Below the pieces are notes generated by a model that saw only the letters and a list, made by a program, of their open reading frames with translations, was not told the origin of the DNA and did not search any database. The position numbers and the translations under genes were made by a program. Of a stretch of DNA of 30,413 nucleotides, positions 28,602 through 30,413 are shown one piece after another. The DNA lies in the IMG/VR virus record IMGVR_UViG_3300033153_009192, positions 1 to 30,413 of that record. One strand, written 5' to 3'. The first letter of the stretch is position 1; each line of letters begins with the position of its first letter. This DNA comes from a virus.

Positions 28602-29038
28602 TGAATAAGGCAATAATAACTCCCGCTGAGTCTGATGCTTATCTGGCAGTTTATGCTGATTGGCTTGCTCTTGATAATACTATAAAAGAGCAACATATCG
28701 AGAAAGCCAGTGTATATGTACAGACTCAGTGGACTTGTATTGATGTTGATTGGGACGATACACCAACTATTCCTGATAATATCAAAGAAGCGACTGCTTA
28801 TTATGCGTATGCCGACTTTAAAGGAACTCTTTATGGTGATCCTGGTGATACTACAGAACCCGGTCAGTTAAGGAGTAAACTTGTAACTGCTGGATCTGTT
28901 ACAGTCGCTAAAGGTTATTATAAAGGTTCGAATAACATTTATGGTTCAGCTGCTCCTTTTGGATACCCTGATTCATTGATGGAGCTTAGCTGTACATCGG
29001 CAAGCGGCTCGGGCGTCACTACTCTTATACGCGATTGA
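28601..29038 (+). CDS. head-tail adaptor, DnaT-like family
   Basis: 145 aa. The all-alpha pattern YLAVYADWLALDNTIKEQHIEKASVYVQTQW, then IPDNIKEATAYYAYADF, matches the head-completion proteins often annotated 'DnaT-like ssDNA-binding' in phage genomes (related to the gp6/gp15 connector group). It should bind beneath the portal after packaging. The C-terminal 45 residues are extended and Gly/Ser-rich. It is translationally coupled to the basic small protein before it. Confidence 0.8.
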   Translation: MNKAIITPAESDAYLAVYADWLALDNTIKEQHIEKASVYVQTQWTCIDVDWDDTPTIPDNIKEATAYYAYADFKGTLYGDPGDTTEPGQLRSKLVTAGSVTVAKGYYKGSNNIYGSAAPFGYPDSLMELSCTSASGSGVTTLIRD

Positions 29039-29039
29039 T

Positions 29040-29477
29040 ATGTTTCGTGGACTTAATGCTTTTAAAAGGGAGATGAAAGACTTTTCCCATGATGTACCAC
29101 GTGGTGGTCTAAAGGCTATAAAAAAAGTCTCACGTGAGTGGTTTGTTGAAGTTGTTAATATTTCTCCAGTATATACCGGCTTCTTTTCTTCGAAGTGGAA
29201 ATGGCAACGAAATCATCGTCCTGGGACCAGCTTAATTAAACACCCTTCTCCTGGACATGGACAATGGGGTGGAGCAAGGACACCAGCATTTACTACTTTA
29301 AGAGCTGATGATACACTGTACATTTATAATAATGTTGAATATGGTGCTCGTTTAGAACACGGATACTCCAAGAAAGCACCTGCAAATTTCTTTAACAACT
29401 CAGCACGAAGAGCCAACAGACGTCTTCGTAACGAATTCAAAAGGTTAAAATGGAAAGATGGCAAGCTTACGCGATGA
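29040..29477 (+). CDS. HK97 gp10-like neck/tail protein
   Basis: 145 aa. The pattern 'FKREMKDFSHDVPRGGLKAIKKVSREWFVEVVNISPVYTGFFSSKW' followed by YIYNNVEYGARLEHGYSKKAPANFF (about residues 98-122) is the recognised signature of the gp10-like family: a central 'SPV.TG..R.SW' and 'N...YA..LE.G.S..AP'. It forms part of the neck or tail-completion ring. The start is 1 nt after the previous stop, and its end overlaps the next gene by 20 bp. Confidence 0.85.
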   Translation: MFRGLNAFKREMKDFSHDVPRGGLKAIKKVSREWFVEVVNISPVYTGFFSSKWKWQRNHRPGTSLIKHPSPGHGQWGGARTPAFTTLRADDTLYIYNNVEYGARLEHGYSKKAPANFFNNSARRANRRLRNEFKRLKWKDGKLTR

Positions 29478-29841
29478 AATACAAGCAGATTTAGTCGAAG
29501 CTTTTCAAGTTGATCTTGACGATATTCCTCGTCCTTGCACATACACTTCTCTTGCTGGTGCCAATCCAAGTTATAACCCTGATAACGGTATTATAACTCG
29601 TCCACAAGATACTGTCTTTTATTTTGATCCTGTTTTTACTGGTATAGTAGAATCCCTTAAAGACGATGTTCCAGTACAAGAAAAAGATATGCTTATGATA
29701 TTTCCTTCGTCTTACATGACTATTGAACCGCGTATAAATGATACAGTACTCGATGAAAACAATGTAATCTTTGCTGTTGTTGCTGGTGTAAACGATCCAG
29801 CACAGGCGCATTATGAACTTCACATTCGCCCAATAAGTTAA
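29458..29841 (+). CDS. head-closure-type neck protein (putative)
   Basis: 127 aa, beta-rich: DDIPRPCTYTSLAGANPSYNPDNGIITRPQ, then VPVQEKDMLMIFPSSYMTIEPRINDTVLDENNVIFAVVAGVNDPAQAHYELHIRPIS. The size, place in the gene order and 'P...D.V......ijV......P' texture fit the stopper/head-closure proteins that follow the gp10-like gene. It overlaps the next start (TAATG). Confidence 0.65.
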   Translation: MASLRDEIQADLVEAFQVDLDDIPRPCTYTSLAGANPSYNPDNGIITRPQDTVFYFDPVFTGIVESLKDDVPVQEKDMLMIFPSSYMTIEPRINDTVLDENNVIFAVVAGVNDPAQAHYELHIRPIS

Positions 29842-30227
29842 TGTCAAATCAAATTGTAAATGACATCTTAGAAAAACGCCTTAATACAGAATGGGTTAAT
29901 AGAACACCTATTGCTTGGGATAATTTAGACTATACACCTGTTCGTGGTGAAGCTTTTATTCGAAGTATACTTGAAGCAATTGGTTCCGATCTAATGGGCA
30001 TAACTTGTTTACGTGTTGATTATTTATACACTATACAAGTATTTACGCCATCAAACGAAGGTGTAACAAGTAATTTAATACTTGCAGATTATGTAACAGC
30101 TATTTTTAAAAATTTCGGTGAAGGACATTTAACAGTACATCAGATAGCAACTCAGCGCGTAGGTGACGAAGAAGAGTGGCATCAACGCAATGTATTAATA
30201 GACGTAACCTACGATAACATAACATAA
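29841..30227 (+). CDS. tail terminator protein (putative)
   Basis: 128 aa. ILEKRLNTEWVNRTPIAWDNLDYTPVRGEAFIRSIL, then VDYLYTIQVFTPSNEGVTSNLILADYVTAIF, matches the DUF4128-like tail-terminator pattern ('R....W....pia..N', 'G....G.l.v.v..p...G......la..i...F'). It would cap the tail tube and join it to the neck. It lies directly before the tail-tube gene, the usual order in siphoviruses. Confidence 0.8.
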   Translation: MSNQIVNDILEKRLNTEWVNRTPIAWDNLDYTPVRGEAFIRSILEAIGSDLMGITCLRVDYLYTIQVFTPSNEGVTSNLILADYVTAIFKNFGEGHLTVHQIATQRVGDEEEWHQRNVLIDVTYDNIT

Positions 30228-30237
30228 GGAGTATACA

Positions 30238-30413
30238 ATGGGAGCTCAAGGTTCACAATCAAGTTTAGCAGTAATTGAAGAAGTCACCTGGGGAGTTACA
30301 CCCGCTGGTAACATGCAAGGTGTCAACTTTACGTCAGAAGATATGGCGATGAAGATTGACAATCAGGTCAGCGATAATATTCGTCCTGATCGTCAAACTG
30401 CTGATCTTGTTCA
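30238..30413 (+). CDS. tail tube protein, 5' part only
   Basis: An ATG at 30238 with AAGGAG upstream opens a frame that runs off the right edge after about 58 codons (MGAQGSQSSLAVIEEVTWGVTPAGNMQG, then NIRPDRQTADLV). 'S....I.E..WGVTP.......R' followed by a '...I.R.DRQ..D' element is the recognised N terminus of siphovirus major tail-tube proteins. It fixes the particle type as having a long tail. Confidence 0.8.
   Translation, partial: MGAQGSQSSLAVIEEVTWGVTPAGNMQGVNFTSEDMAMKIDNQVSDNIRPDRQTADLV

Overview
The window is part of the genome of a tailed double-stranded DNA phage, or a closely related prophage. It carries a HK97-type head module (terminase, portal, scaffold, major capsid protein), a neck module (DnaT-like, gp10-like, closure, tail terminator) and the first codons of a tail-tube gene. 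This arrangement is typical of siphoviruses with long non-contractile tails. No bacterial housekeeping gene, tRNA, rRNA, integrase or CRISPR array was recognised. The host cannot be named from the sequence; the sigma70-type promoters and a Sec-type signal peptide are compatible with an ordinary bacterium.

Layout. (1) 1-16.8 kb is almost entirely minus strand and holds early and replication genes in three transcription units. Each has a good TTGACA/TATAAT-like promoter, at about 16.78, 14.08 and 10.40 kb. The 16.8 unit encodes a zinc-ribbon protein, a ParB-like protein with a very long charged helix, and two small proteins. The 14.1 unit encodes about ten small proteins, including a 40-aa membrane peptide, an exported protein, a 57-aa zinc-ribbon protein and a Myb/SANT-like DNA-binding protein. 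The 10.4 unit begins with a structured RNA leader. It then encodes a RecA/Sak4-like ATPase, a DUF669-type ssDNA-binding protein with a polylysine tail, a Cas4-like Fe-S nuclease, an HNH endonuclease, QueD-like and QueE-like proteins that have lost their catalytic residues, a sliding-clamp-like protein, a second HNH endonuclease, a family A DNA polymerase, a DNA methyltransferase and several small proteins. (2) 16.8-17.0 kb is a divergent control region with three near-identical palindromic operators spaced about two helical turns apart. (3) 17.0-19.4 kb is a plus-strand primase-polymerase/helicase, followed by a terminator and a repeat-rich AT region that could be an origin. (4) 19.75-22.2 kb is a minus-strand block of small, mostly unknown proteins separated by RNA hairpins. 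(5) 22.2-22.7 kb is a non-coding, T/G-rich region with 11-bp tandem repeats and a palindrome. It is a candidate packaging or regulatory site. (6) 22.7-30.4 kb holds plus-strand packaging, head and neck genes, interrupted before the capsid gene by a promoter plus strong terminator that define a short RNA.

How it works together. The polymerase, clamp, primase-helicase, ssDNA-binding protein, RecA-like ATPase, Cas4-like nuclease and resolvase-like nuclease form a nearly self-sufficient replication and recombination set. The methyltransferase may protect the DNA. The most unusual content is the adjacent pair of 7-deazaguanine-pathway look-alikes (QueD-like and QueE-like). Both keep the fold-defining residues but lack the metal, Fe-S and catalytic residues, which suggests repurposed or decaying enzymes. 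All family assignments were made by reading motifs, not by database search.
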